64,000 nt of DNA from JAIEOG01 sp964611895 (GTDB lineage: Bacteria; Bdellovibrionota; FAC87; UBA2466). The stretch's first letter is position 1. The number at the start of each line of letters is the position of its first letter. Shown piece after piece: positions 42,373-50,983 of this stretch. The stretch is taken from contig CAZTDN010000014.1 of assembly GCA_964611895.1 (NCBI GenBank), positions 1 through 64,000 on the forward strand, given 5' to 3'. The position numbers and the translations under genes are program-made. A model generated the notes under the pieces. That model saw only the letters and a list, made by a program, of their open reading frames with translations, was not told the DNA's origin and made no database searches.

Positions 42373-43622
42373 GGCCGTCTTTTCCCCGCCATTCCATCAA
42401 GCGATTTTGCCAAGCACTCTCGTGCTGGGGCGTACGCCGGATCGGTTCTTAACATTTCTTCACACAGAGCGGCGCTCGCCTTGTAGTTGCGTTCGGACAA
42501 CTTCTGCAGAGCGGACTCCAAAAAAGGCTGAAAATCTTCTTTCTGTTTCTGTTTAGCGCGATCGATAATCTGTTTGGCCTCGTTGAGATACTCTGTCTGG
42601 CCCCTGATTTCTATTTTTCGTGCTGCTTCGGCCTTGTCGATTGCTTCTTGAAAACTACGACGGCCATAGGCGTCCACAGCGGCCTTTAGCAGATCGGAAA
42701 CACGCAAACGACTCTTGGCTTCAGTATGCGCTCTTGGCTCTTCTTTTACCGTGGCCGGTTTAGCATCTGCTTTGGCCTCAGCCTTAGGTTCCACCTTTTC
42801 CAAGGGCTCTGCTTTCGCCCCCGCGGCACGCAGGCCATTGCGGGCCTCTTTGTTATTGGGATCCAAAACCAACGCAAAACGGAATGCGATGGCGGCACTT
42901 TCCTTGTCCCCTTCCTTTAGATACGCGCGCCCTTCGCTCAAATACACTTTGAGATCTCGAATATCGCTCTTGGGTTTAGAGGCCGGCGGCTCTTGTTTGG
43001 CATCAATGACTGGCGGTGGCGCAGTCTCTATCGGGGCGACTTTGCGTAAAGGTTGGCTCACCACTTCTCCTGGGCGACTTTGATGCCCCGACGCTTTCCA
43101 CCAAACCGCCGCTCCGACAATCAAGCCAACCACCAGGCCCATTAACCAGGAATGGCGGTCCAACGCTTTAACGATGCTCTTTAGAAGCAGAGTGACATCC
43201 GTACTTGTAGCAGACGGCGGAACTTTCTGTGCTGGTGGAGGCGCCTCCAGATTAAAACTGGGAGTGGTTTTCTCAGGTGGATTGGGGATCTCGGCGGCCT
43301 CGAATTTGAAAGTAAAATCACCGACGCTGAGGGTGTCGCCACTCTTTAAGACAGCTTCCGAAACCTTCTTGCCGTTAACACGAATGCCGTTCTTGCTATT
43401 GTTGTCTTGAAACAGCCACTCCCCATCAGAAGACCTCCGCAAGTACGCGTGACAGCGCGAAACCGACTCACTTTTCATGATGATTTCGTTTTCTTCTGTC
43501 CTCCCGATGCTCAACACCGCGCGAGACAGCTCAAAAACACGCCCATCACCAGTTCCACCTACTTGCGTTAAGTAGGACTGGTCGGGCCGCTTTATCGACT
43601 TAATTTTCTTCGCGGTACTCAT
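42369..43622 (-). CDS. FHA-TM-TPR protein
   Basis: A 417-residue protein: FHA domain at about 30-110 (VLSIGRTEENEIIMKSESVS, RCHAYL, NNSKNGIRVNGKKV), a membrane helix at about 162-180 (WLMGLVVGLIVGAAVWW), a proline- and alanine-rich linker and TPR-like helices. The block AIDKAEAARKIEIRGQTEYL parallels AINGAEQARLIEIKGDTQYL in the last gene of the operon, showing recent duplication. Joined to both neighbours by ATGA overlaps. Confidence 0.88.
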   Translation of the reverse strand: MSTAKKIKSIKRPDQSYLTQVGGTGDGRVFELSRAVLSIGRTEENEIIMKSESVSRCHAYLRRSSDGEWLFQDNNSKNGIRVNGKKVSEAVLKSGDTLSVGDFTFKFEAAEIPNPPEKTTPSFNLEAPPPAQKVPPSATSTDVTLLLKSIVKALDRHSWLMGLVVGLIVGAAVWWKASGHQSRPGEVVSQPLRKVAPIETAPPPVIDAKQEPPASKPKSDIRDLKVYLSEGRAYLKEGDKESAAIAFRFALVLDPNNKEARNGLRAAGAKAEPLEKVEPKAEAKADAKPATVKEEPRAHTEAKSRLRVSDLLKAAVDAYGRRSFQEAIDKAEAARKIEIRGQTEYLNEAKQIIDRAKQKQKEDFQPFLESALQKLSERNYKASAALCEEMLRTDPAYAPARECLAKSLDGMAGKRRP

Positions 43623-45178
43623 GCCATTTTCACCGTAACCAGAACAAACCGTATCTCCCCATTAGCGTTTTTGTGTCCAACCCCCACAACTGTTCGCGAG
43701 ATTCCGTTGATGTCGAGTTGAGCGCTCTGAACCTCTCCCAACGACCGAATGACGCTTTCGGTAAGGTCGATAACCGTTCCGGCAAAAGACTGATCCCGGC
43801 ACGCATCGCTGACGTTTTGCCCCTGCGCGTACTGATTGCGCATTCCAATAAGGTCCTCGAGAATTTTTCCGACGAATTTCACTTTTTTGTCGATGTCCAA
43901 CAAGAGAATGCCATCCGAACTTCCTCGCTCAAACTCCGCTACGGTACGGATGTAAACCGCATCTTCCTCTCCACCATCTTCTTCCGAAACGACCGGTTGG
44001 GTAATAGCGCCGCCCTTTGCCCGACTAACTGAAAAATTCATCACTGTTGCCAGGTTCTGAAGCTCGGGGAACTTTACATCGGTGGAAATCATGCCTCCCT
44101 CCCCCTTTAGCGCCGAATCCAGCTGCTCTTGTAGCTGGGTGATGGGGTAGGTAAACATTTTAAATACGAGAAAAAACGCTGCCAAAGACATCAATACCGA
44201 GAACAGCGCTGCTTCCACGAGAGGCTGAAATGTGGAAGTAATTCCCGTGTTCAACTGAAAAACGCCCAACACGACTACCTGAAGAGTGCGTTCTCCCTGC
44301 TCTTGCGAAAAGAGATACACTGGCTGTGCCACAACATAGACGTCACTCGTTTTTTCGATAGAGACTTGCTCCGTCTTGCCTTCGGCTACTTTTTTCAGCG
44401 CAAGCTGGGAGTAAACATCGGTCACCGTTTTGTTGAAATATTTGGCCGGAGCGAGAATGCCGTTCGTTTTTGGATCAATGACATAAGCGCTGAGGATGCC
44501 CTTTTCGGCTTCCATGTTTTCTACCGTTAGCCTCGTAAAATCGCTCGACTTGTTCAATATGCGGTAGTTCTCCCGCACTGCCTGGGCCAAAATAGAGTGC
44601 GCTCGCGCTAGTGCCTCCTGACGCGTAATTTGGCGACCCCACCGGATGATAGGAATCACGGACAACAAGGTCGATAAAACCAATGCTCCCGTCAGAATCG
44701 ACGCCAAGACCCAACGCCAATCAAAACGTGTGATCAGGCCGTAGAAAGGCACCAATACTTTCTTGTCCACGAGTACGAGCAGCTTTGCCTGAGGAGTTTG
44801 AGCTTCCGATGGAACTGAATCTTCAGGAGCAGCTGCGAGCGCTGCGTTGCCGTCAAATCCTGCAACCCGCCCCCCACGCCTCGAAGCTCCTGAGCGAGAG
44901 GGTAACACCCGCAAGCAAAACCCCGCGATCTCAACATCCTCACCGGTTTCGATGAGTTGTTTCTTGACCATGACACCTTGGATGAAAACTCCGTTAGCAG
45001 AACCCAGATCAATAATGGCTGCACGACTGCCCTTGATTACCAGCGAAGCATGGCGCTTGGAAATCTTGGGCGACTTCAGACGGATCTCACACTCACTCGA
45101 TCGTCCGATGGTATAGGTACCTTCCGTGAGCTCATTCTCGTATACGAGCTCGCCGTTATGATGGACTTCGATCCTCAA
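43619..45178 (-). CDS. FHA-domain membrane sensor protein
   Basis: A 519-residue protein: FHA domain at about 1-95 (YTIGRSSECEIRLKSPKISK, RHASLV, DLGSANGVFIQG), first membrane helix near 160-180 (WVLASILTGALVLSTLLSVI), an extracytoplasmic domain, second helix near 320-340, and a cytosolic PAS-like end (DGILLLDIDKKVKFVGKILE). Unlike the other FHA proteins it has a sensor layout without a kinase or cyclase. The start is a TTG (45178) overlapping the DUF192 stop (TTGA); longer readings run through the DUF192 gene. Confidence 0.82.
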   Translation of the reverse strand: MRIEVHHNGELVYENELTEGTYTIGRSSECEIRLKSPKISKRHASLVIKGSRAAIIDLGSANGVFIQGVMVKKQLIETGEDVEIAGFCLRVLPSRSGASRRGGRVAGFDGNAALAAAPEDSVPSEAQTPQAKLLVLVDKKVLVPFYGLITRFDWRWVLASILTGALVLSTLLSVIPIIRWGRQITRQEALARAHSILAQAVRENYRILNKSSDFTRLTVENMEAEKGILSAYVIDPKTNGILAPAKYFNKTVTDVYSQLALKKVAEGKTEQVSIEKTSDVYVVAQPVYLFSQEQGERTLQVVVLGVFQLNTGITSTFQPLVEAALFSVLMSLAAFFLVFKMFTYPITQLQEQLDSALKGEGGMISTDVKFPELQNLATVMNFSVSRAKGGAITQPVVSEEDGGEEDAVYIRTVAEFERGSSDGILLLDIDKKVKFVGKILEDLIGMRNQYAQGQNVSDACRDQSFAGTVIDLTESVIRSLGEVQSAQLDINGISRTVVGVGHKNANGEIRFVLVTVKMA

Positions 45179-45531
45179 CCCCAGACCCCGTTTCTTTCCA
45201 GTACCACGCCAGGAGCAATTCCCAGCTCGCGAGATCTCATGGCTCGCAGTTCGATCACATGCCGCGTCCGGCGCTTGGGCAATAGCAGACGCCAAGGCCG
45301 CACGTTCTCTTCAACCCCCACCACCGCTCCCTGGGCGTCGACCAAAACCACATCGATAGGAAATCGCATAAAAAAAGTGTGGATAGAATTGCACTTGGGA
45401 AAAAGCATTGCCTCGTTCGCAGAGAGCCCGGAACGCCCCATGAGCCCCATGAAACGCGAAAAAAAACTGCGCGCCACCCAACACTGAGGCACGAGAACTC
45501 TGTCCCGCATTTTGAGGGCAATCGTGCTCAT
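45175..45531 (-). CDS. DUF192 family protein
   Basis: A 118-residue protein of DUF192: ARSFFSRFMGLMGRSGL, then FPKCNSIHTFFMRFPIDVVL and VDAQGAVVGVEENVRPWR, all hallmarks. Family members are small secreted or cytosolic proteins without an established reaction, often encoded in tad loci. It starts with an ATG overlapping the TadC stop. No signal peptide is seen. Confidence 0.9.
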   Translation of the reverse strand: MSTIALKMRDRVLVPQCWVARSFFSRFMGLMGRSGLSANEAMLFPKCNSIHTFFMRFPIDVVLVDAQGAVVGVEENVRPWRLLLPKRRTRHVIELRAMRSRELGIAPGVVLERNGVWG

Positions 45532-46412
45532 TTTGCCCCTCCTAAGAACCCCAGAATGACAGGGCCGAAGATCATGATGAACACTGCCGGCATGATGAAA
45601 AAAATGAGTGGAAATAGGAGCTTTTGGGAGGCTGCGGCTCCTTTTTTTTCTGCACTGGTAAAACGCTGCGTGCGAATCAGGTCGGACTGCACTCGCAGAA
45701 CGGCTCCCAGAGGACTTCCCATTTGATCTGCCGTCACGAGCACTGCAACGAGCGAAGAAATCTCCTGGCAATCCACTCGCCATCCAAACTCACGCAAGGA
45801 ATCTGCGCGGGTGGTCCCGAGCTGGATTTGCTGGAGCATGCGTTCCAATTCCTGCACCAACGGGCCCGGACGGGTTTTTTCGACGACTTTTTGGAGCGCG
45901 CCAATGAAATCCAAGCCCGCCTCGGTGGATAGGGTGAGCAGATCGATAACGAACGGGAGCTGGAGTCGAATTTCAAATTGCCTTCGGGTGCGCGTGCCCG
46001 CAACCCACATGGACGGATAGAAAAACCCGCCAATACCCATGATTCCAATCAGCACCCAGGAGACTCCTGCTCCACTTACGACAAAGTACAGGAGCAATGC
46101 GGCAGGAACGACGAAGCCTAGGTGAAACTTAAATGCTAGGAGATCTTCGACATCGAGTTCGTCTTCTAAGCCCGCGGAAATAATCGTGCGTTTCCATTTT
46201 TTGCGCCATTCTGGGGCTTCGATCTTGCTTGAGTAAGGCATGACCAAAGAGGTGTAGAGAGGACGGTTGATCCCCAACAAAACATTGTTTGTTTTCTTCC
46301 GCTGTTGTTCGAGTCGGCTTGCAGCAGCGCCTTCTAACTCGCCCGAAAACACGTTTCGGCCAAAGTAAAAAGCCGCGCCTCCGGCAACCAAGATACCGAT
46401 GTAGGCCAACAT
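45528..46412 (-). CDS. tadC: TadC-like inner-membrane platform protein (T2SF domain)
   Basis: A 294-residue protein with membrane helices near the N-terminus, in the centre and at the C-terminus (LLFPLIFFIMPAVFIMIFG) and a type II secretion F domain (RLQLPFVIDLLTLSTEAGLD, FIGALQKVVEKTRPGPLVQE). This is TadC, one of two platform proteins of Tad/Flp pilus systems; TadB and other tad genes are not in the window. I chose the ATG at 46412 because GAGGGGG lies ten bases upstream; an ATG at 46436 has none. First gene of the operon. Confidence 0.87.
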   Translation of the reverse strand: MLAYIGILVAGGAAFYFGRNVFSGELEGAAASRLEQQRKKTNNVLLGINRPLYTSLVMPYSSKIEAPEWRKKWKRTIISAGLEDELDVEDLLAFKFHLGFVVPAALLLYFVVSGAGVSWVLIGIMGIGGFFYPSMWVAGTRTRRQFEIRLQLPFVIDLLTLSTEAGLDFIGALQKVVEKTRPGPLVQELERMLQQIQLGTTRADSLREFGWRVDCQEISSLVAVLVTADQMGSPLGAVLRVQSDLIRTQRFTSAEKKGAAASQKLLFPLIFFIMPAVFIMIFGPVILGFLGGAK

Positions 46413-46501
46413 AAAAACGGACCCCCTCGAATCCATTTCGGCAAAATCAGCAAAGAACTTCAGCAGTTAGTATTTGCGGCAGCAGCAGGAATTTCCCTAT
46501 T

Positions 46502-46510
46502 ATTATAGCA
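46502..46510 (-). promoter_or_regulatory. extended -10 promoter element of the tadC-FHA operon
   Basis: On the minus strand TGCTATAAT gives a consensus -10 with the extended TG motif, about 90 bases before the tadC start. No clear -35 is seen, as is usual for extended -10 promoters. Confidence 0.5.
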
Positions 46511-46627
46511 CGCTGCGTCACCTCCGGGGAAGCACCCTGCCAGTAATATAACCTTTTAATTTCAAATACTTAAGTCAATTGCCATGCCCAGGCTAACGGC
46601 GCCCCTCAAAAACTGGTAGATTAGTAG

Positions 46628-46799
46628 GTGAGGCTCTTCTTGCCTCGGGGGCTATATGCCCCGAGAAGGGAGGTGGTACGATGGTCAGTTCGCCTAGTAC
46701 GGAGGTGGGTCTAGTTTAGACCCTCGGCCGTGAAATATCGGGCGCTGGCATATCTTCACCCCCTAAAGAGGGTGGGGGTTGCTAGCGCCCCTTTTTTTT
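46628..46799 (+). ncRNA. structured non-coding RNA candidate with intrinsic terminator
   Basis: Between tadC and lysC the plus strand holds several strong hairpins in a row: CTCGGGG/CCCCGAG (46644-46664), a perfect GGGTCTA/TAGACCC (46707-46723) and a terminal stem GGGCGCT.../...AGCGCCC ending in eight T. No open reading frame fits. A TGGTAGATT near 46615 could be an extended -10. Both flanking genes are transcribed on the minus strand, so this is an independent transcript ending just before the convergent lysC stop. I could not match it to 6S, SRP, tmRNA, RNase P or the c-di-GMP riboswitch. Confidence 0.6.
46740..46799 (+). terminator. terminator of the RNA candidate
   Basis: GGGCGCTGGC pairs with GCTAGCGCCC around an inner hairpin (CACCCCCTAAAGAGGGTGGG region), followed by eight T. 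The outer stem is G+C-rich and the element is strongly predicted to stop transcription. Confidence 0.85.
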
Positions 46800-46806
46800 C
46801 CGCGCT

Positions 46807-47982
46807 CTAGCTGGCTGGAATAAAGCGATCGTGAAGTTTCTGAGCCATCTGCGCCTTGCTCGCCGAATCCACCACTACGCACAGCGACAATGAATTGGAC
46901 GCCATTGCAACAACATCCACTCCAGACTCTTCCAGAGTCTCCATAAAAGACGCCATTACCTCGCGAGAATCGCTAATGCTATCTCCTACCACCGACACCA
47001 AACAGGCTTTGGAGTTTTCCTCAAAACCAATACCCGAACGCAGCAGCCCATCCCGGAGCCGGGACGAAACAGAAGAGTCCACTAGCCAGCTACACTCCCC
47101 TTTGCCTAATTGGACAAACCGAGGAGTTACTTTCTCCTTCTCGAGCAGACGCCGAACTTTTTCCAACCCACCCCGCGCATGGAAATAGGCCAAGCCATCC
47201 CGAGTAGCTACGCCGCGAATAATGCTTCGCTCTAGGTTTTTGTTATCGGTAGAGGGCGCCGAGATCAACGTACCCTTCGCTTCGGGTTTGCTGGCGGGAG
47301 CGACTCGCACGGGGACATCAAATCGTTTTGCAACCTCCACGCTCCTCGACTGAAGCTTAGCACCACGAGCAGACAGCTCGATTGCCTCGTCATACGTACA
47401 GCTTTCGATCAGCCGTGCCTGGGGGACAAACCTCGGATCCGCAGTAAAAATACCATCCACATCGGTCAGGATTTCACAGCTCTGCGCTCCCAATTCTGCC
47501 GCGAGCGCCACCGCGGTGGTATCCGAGCCGCCCCGCCCCAGCGTAGTGACTTCTTTGTTTTCACTCACCCCTTGAAAACCCGCAATGATAACGACTTTGC
47601 CCTTGGCCAATTCTTCGCGAATGCGGTGTGCGCTAATACGAATGATCCGCGCGTTAGTATGCTCATTGGTGGTGACAATACCACTCTGTGAACCTGTAAA
47701 AGAAATCGCGGCCACCCCAAGCTCTTGAAGTACCATCGCAAGCAGCGACATCGATACGCGCTCACCTGCGCTTAGAAGCATGTCCAGCTCACGGTCCGAC
47801 GGAGCCTGAACGGTTCGGTGGGCCAAACGTACCAGCATATCGGTCATTTTGCCCATGGCAGAAACCACCACTACAAGGTCTTTGCCCTGTGCCTTGGTAG
47901 CAGCGATCCGTTCGGCTGCCCTGCGAATGTGCCTCGGGCTTGCCAACGAAGAACCACCGTATTTCTGAACGATCAAAGCCAT
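46807..47982 (-). CDS. lysC: aspartokinase
   Basis: A 391-residue aspartate kinase, first enzyme of the lysine, threonine and methionine (and diaminopimelate) pathway. LIVQKYGGSSLASPRHIRRA holds the KxGG substrate/ATP motif, TLGRGGSDTTAVALAAELGA the aspartate-binding loop and ILTDVDGIFTADPR the nucleotide site. Two C-terminal ACT domains (VSVVGDSISDSREVMAS, GVDVVAMASNSLSLCVVV) give feedback control. Start at 47982 matches homologues. Monocistronic; ends next to the RNA candidate. Confidence 0.95.
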   Translation of the reverse strand: MALIVQKYGGSSLASPRHIRRAAERIAATKAQGKDLVVVVSAMGKMTDMLVRLAHRTVQAPSDRELDMLLSAGERVSMSLLAMVLQELGVAAISFTGSQSGIVTTNEHTNARIIRISAHRIREELAKGKVVIIAGFQGVSENKEVTTLGRGGSDTTAVALAAELGAQSCEILTDVDGIFTADPRFVPQARLIESCTYDEAIELSARGAKLQSRSVEVAKRFDVPVRVAPASKPEAKGTLISAPSTDNKNLERSIIRGVATRDGLAYFHARGGLEKVRRLLEKEKVTPRFVQLGKGECSWLVDSSVSSRLRDGLLRSGIGFEENSKACLVSVVGDSISDSREVMASFMETLEESGVDVVAMASNSLSLCVVVDSASKAQMAQKLHDRFIPAS

Positions 47983-48099
47983 CGGCCGGAACTCTGCCTT
48001 GTCGCCCGGCGAAGTCAAGTGCAGGTGAGCATGAGGATTTGATTAAGAAACGCACCCCCCCTTTGAGTTGAAGCCCAACCCCTATAAACTAGAGGCACC

Positions 48100-49029
48100 G
48101 TGCGAAAGAACTGGATCCAGATTTTAATCACGACCATCCTGGTACTCGCACTCGGCCTGTGGGTCATTTCCAAGTCAAATGTTCGGTTGGACCAAGTTTG
48201 GGCAACCATAAAAGCGCTGGGGTGGCAGTACGCACTGCTGGCCTTTGTCGGTTGCTTTGGACAAGTCTTGTTTTTGATTCTGCGACATCAAGCGCTGATT
48301 CCTCAGGAATACCGTCCGGGATTTAGAAAAGTGCTATACGCTGCCGGGATGGGGCACATGCTCAACACCTACCTCCCCGCTCGCGCTGGTGATGTCATGA
48401 AAGCCGTGATCCTATCTCGCGGTACCCCTCCCAGCATGAGTTTTCTGACAGCAACCGGGGCGTTAGTAGCCGATCGCCTTGTCGATATCACCGTCTTGGT
48501 GTTTATGGGCCTGCTGTGGCGCTCAAATAACCACCTCAAACTTCAGAATTGGATCGAAAACACGCCCTGGAGTCTCGGACTCGCGTTGGGACTCGTGGCC
48601 CTGTCACTAGTCGCCGGAGCGGTTTACTGGTTTCGGCGCCATGGCTCGGATCGAATGGCGAAGTGGAGCTCGGAGTTTCGGGATGGCACACTTTGCTTGA
48701 TCCGGCCCGCGGCGCTGAGTTGGGGAATCCTGTTAGCTTTCCTCTCCTGGAGTGGTGAAGTGCTCGCGATCCTTTCCCTGAGCCAAAGTCAGGGCTTGAG
48801 TCTAAGTTTCGGCAACGCGCTTTTTGTCGTCATTGCATTGAACGCCGCCATCTCTGTGCCGTTTTCGTTGGCCAATGTGGGCCCATTTGAAGCGGCTGTC
48901 GCGCTTTCGCTCACTTCGTTCGGAATGGACCCCGCTCAGGCCATCGCCGTGGGCACCGTCCACCACGCAATTCAGTTGGTGGCGATTACCCTATGGGGTG
49001 GTTTTGCTACCGCCTGGAGGAAGGGCTAG
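48100..49029 (+). CDS. flippase-like membrane protein (LPG_synthase_TM domain)
   Basis: A 309-residue protein with about eight membrane helices, of the lysylphosphatidylglycerol synthase TM-region family (UPF0104-like). Conserved elements: AAGMGHMLNTYLPARAGDVM and ALVADRLVDITVLVFM, plus SVPFSLANVGPFEAAVALSL. Members lacking the catalytic domain are thought to move lipids across the inner membrane. Start is GTG. The 3' end overlaps that of mazG by 23 bases. Confidence 0.88.
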   Translation: MRKNWIQILITTILVLALGLWVISKSNVRLDQVWATIKALGWQYALLAFVGCFGQVLFLILRHQALIPQEYRPGFRKVLYAAGMGHMLNTYLPARAGDVMKAVILSRGTPPSMSFLTATGALVADRLVDITVLVFMGLLWRSNNHLKLQNWIENTPWSLGLALGLVALSLVAGAVYWFRRHGSDRMAKWSSEFRDGTLCLIRPAALSWGILLAFLSWSGEVLAILSLSQSQGLSLSFGNALFVVIALNAAISVPFSLANVGPFEAAVALSLTSFGMDPAQAIAVGTVHHAIQLVAITLWGGFATAWRKG

Positions 49030-49810
49030 GACGATTTACTCGCTTTGGGCGCTTGGCTTTTTCCCACGCTTGCTCCCACTGGGTGATGGAGACTTTTGGA
49101 GCCGCCTTAAGATCCACGAGTTTTTCTACTTTTTCAAATCGCTTTCGAAACTTTGCGCAAGCTTGTCTTCCGACCTCTTCGGCATTCAATCCCAAGTGGC
49201 GAGCTAGATTGGACAGTGTAAACAGAACGTCCCCCAGCTCCTCCGCTATACGCGCTCGATTACGCTTCCTGGCTTTGATTTCTCGACGAAGTTCTTCGAC
49301 TTCTTCTTCGAGCTTATCCCAAACCCCGTTCACGTTTCCCCAATCAAAACCAACGCTAGAAGTGATTTCACCGTAACGTTGGCCTAGTTGTAGCGCAGGC
49401 ATAGAGCGCGGCGTCCCTTCCAGCAACGACCGTTTGGGTTTTTCCTTCTGTTTTAATTCTGTCCAGCGCTGGCTGTGTTGTTTGCGACTTCCTGTTCTCT
49501 CCCCCTCAAAAACGTGCGGATGCCGGCGAACCATCTTTTCGCCAATGGCTTGCGCTATTTCCTCAAAGCCAAAACCCATTTTCTCGGAGGCTATTTCTGC
49601 GTGCAATACAACCTGGAGGAGGAGATCCCCCAGTTCTTCCTTGAGGCTTTGGGCATCGCCTTCTCGAATAGCTTCGATAGCTTCGTACGCCTCTTCCAAG
49701 AGATAAGGAATCAGCGTCTTGTGGGTTTGCTTGCGATCCCAAGGGCATTTTTTGCGCAGCTCCGCGACTATGCCCAGGAGTTTGCGGGTTTGAAGGGTAG
49801 TTTTTTCCAT
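49007..49810 (-). CDS. mazG: nucleoside triphosphate pyrophosphohydrolase MazG
   Basis: A 267-residue MazG with two tandem all-alpha domains. The first carries CPWDRKQTHKTLIPYLLEEA and the metal-binding LKEELGDLLLQVVLHAEIA (ExxE...ExxD); the second has VGFDWGNVNGVWDKLEEEVE and RIAEELGDVLFTLSNLAR. It hydrolyses (d)NTPs to monophosphates as a house-cleaning enzyme. The gene follows the ExbD-like gene by 28 bases on the same strand and may be read with the motor cluster. Confidence 0.93.
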   Translation of the reverse strand: MEKTTLQTRKLLGIVAELRKKCPWDRKQTHKTLIPYLLEEAYEAIEAIREGDAQSLKEELGDLLLQVVLHAEIASEKMGFGFEEIAQAIGEKMVRRHPHVFEGERTGSRKQHSQRWTELKQKEKPKRSLLEGTPRSMPALQLGQRYGEITSSVGFDWGNVNGVWDKLEEEVEELRREIKARKRNRARIAEELGDVLFTLSNLARHLGLNAEEVGRQACAKFRKRFEKVEKLVDLKAAPKVSITQWEQAWEKAKRPKRVNRPSPSSRR

Positions 49811-49838
49811 GGCGTCGCCAGACTACCATGGAAGAGGC

Positions 49839-50420
49839 TTAGGCTTGATCGTTTTTGAGCACGGCAAGTTTGAGCATCACAAAATCCGATATACCGGCCG
49901 TGTAGATGATCTTTTTGAGGATATTAAAAGTAAGCGCTTTATCCGCTTGCATTACGATTGTACCCGAAAAGCTCTTGGCATCCATTCCGGGCACACCTTC
50001 TTCGCCAGCTTTTTCTTTGAGCTTTTGGTACATTTGAGAACGTTCTTTTTGAAGTTTGAGCTCCTGGGCCAACTTGATAATCGTGGTGCGATCCCCGGAG
50101 TAAAGTTCTTTTGGATCAATATCACCGTTGATGATTTTGCAAATTTCTTTGTCGTCCAACATGACGGCTTTTTGGGTGACCACTAACTGGAGTGCCGGCA
50201 TGGGGGGCAAAACGGCCGACGAATGTGGAAGCGAAATATCTTTTCCCAACGCGAAATCCGAAACCGTTGCTGAGTAGTTCTTGAGCAAAAAGAAGAGGAT
50301 GGACATAAGAATGTCCAACATCGAAGCAAGCATCAAAACGTCGCCCGATCCCCTACGACGTCGCCCTTTACCTCGTTTTCCGTGTCCGCCGCCTGAATCG
50401 CCACCACCCATATTCATCAC
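49839..50420 (-). CDS. ExbD/TolR-like protein (AglS type)
   Basis: A 193-residue protein with a very basic N-terminus, a single membrane helix (MLASMLDILMSILFFLLKNY, with the aspartate of the proton channel in SMLDILMS) and a periplasmic domain enlarged by a helical insert. It is the second of two adjacent ExbD-like proteins, with a TolQ-like protein upstream, the arrangement of AglQ-AglR-AglS in gliding myxobacteria and of their relatives in Bdellovibrio. Overlaps its neighbour by four bases. Confidence 0.85.
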   Translation of the reverse strand: MMNMGGGDSGGGHGKRGKGRRRRGSGDVLMLASMLDILMSILFFLLKNYSATVSDFALGKDISLPHSSAVLPPMPALQLVVTQKAVMLDDKEICKIINGDIDPKELYSGDRTTIIKLAQELKLQKERSQMYQKLKEKAGEEGVPGMDAKSFSGTIVMQADKALTFNILKKIIYTAGISDFVMLKLAVLKNDQA

Positions 50421-50962
50421 ACACCTCCAATGCTGACGTCAGGAAATAGTCGGTTAAAGCTCGTGCTGTCCGGGGACTGCGCCGTACCCGGAGGGAGCTC
50501 TTCGTAACCCGGATCTCCCTTAACCAACTCACGGGCCGCGTCCATGACGCCAATGATCACGTCATAGGTCACCGTGTTTTGAGGAACCAACGTAATCTCT
50601 CGGGACTTGGGGCGCTTCGAATGGAGGCTGACGAGATGTTTGTGAATATCCGGAAAGGGCATTTCCCCTTTCTCGTTAGCCGCAAAGCTCCGACTGCCAC
50701 TAGATCCCTCGCGAACCACCACCGCCGTAGGGCCAATCTCGACCGTAACTTCGAGCTTGTTGTCATTCTCTTTCGCCATCTTTACTTCCTCTGCCGTAGA
50801 AGCAATCTTAGGCAGGGGGGCATCAATAATCGACACGGGAATAATTCCCGCGAAGGCGAGCAAGAAGAACATCAAACACGTCACCATGTCGATGAGTGGC
50901 GCAAGGTTGAGCGACTCGTCGGGACGAATTCGGTTAGTTCTGGAGCTAGGCTTTCTGGCCAT
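50417..50962 (-). CDS. ExbD/TolR-like protein (AglR type)
   Basis: A 181-residue ExbD/TolR protein: LNLAPLIDMVTCLMFFLLAF contains the membrane helix with the essential proton-channel aspartate (PLIDMV), followed by a periplasmic ferredoxin-like domain (ITLVPQNTVTYDVIIGVMDA). Forms a proton-driven motor with the TolQ-like protein encoded 21 bases upstream. Confidence 0.9.
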   Translation of the reverse strand: MARKPSSRTNRIRPDESLNLAPLIDMVTCLMFFLLAFAGIIPVSIIDAPLPKIASTAEEVKMAKENDNKLEVTVEIGPTAVVVREGSSGSRSFAANEKGEMPFPDIHKHLVSLHSKRPKSREITLVPQNTVTYDVIIGVMDAARELVKGDPGYEELPPGTAQSPDSTSFNRLFPDVSIGGV

Positions 50963-50983
50963 GGCTTTTGGAGACCTCTACAG

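Noticed and set aside
46628..46799. Lysine riboswitch for lysC or c-di-GMP riboswitch
   Set aside because: It lies downstream of lysC on the opposite strand, and neither consensus core is seen.
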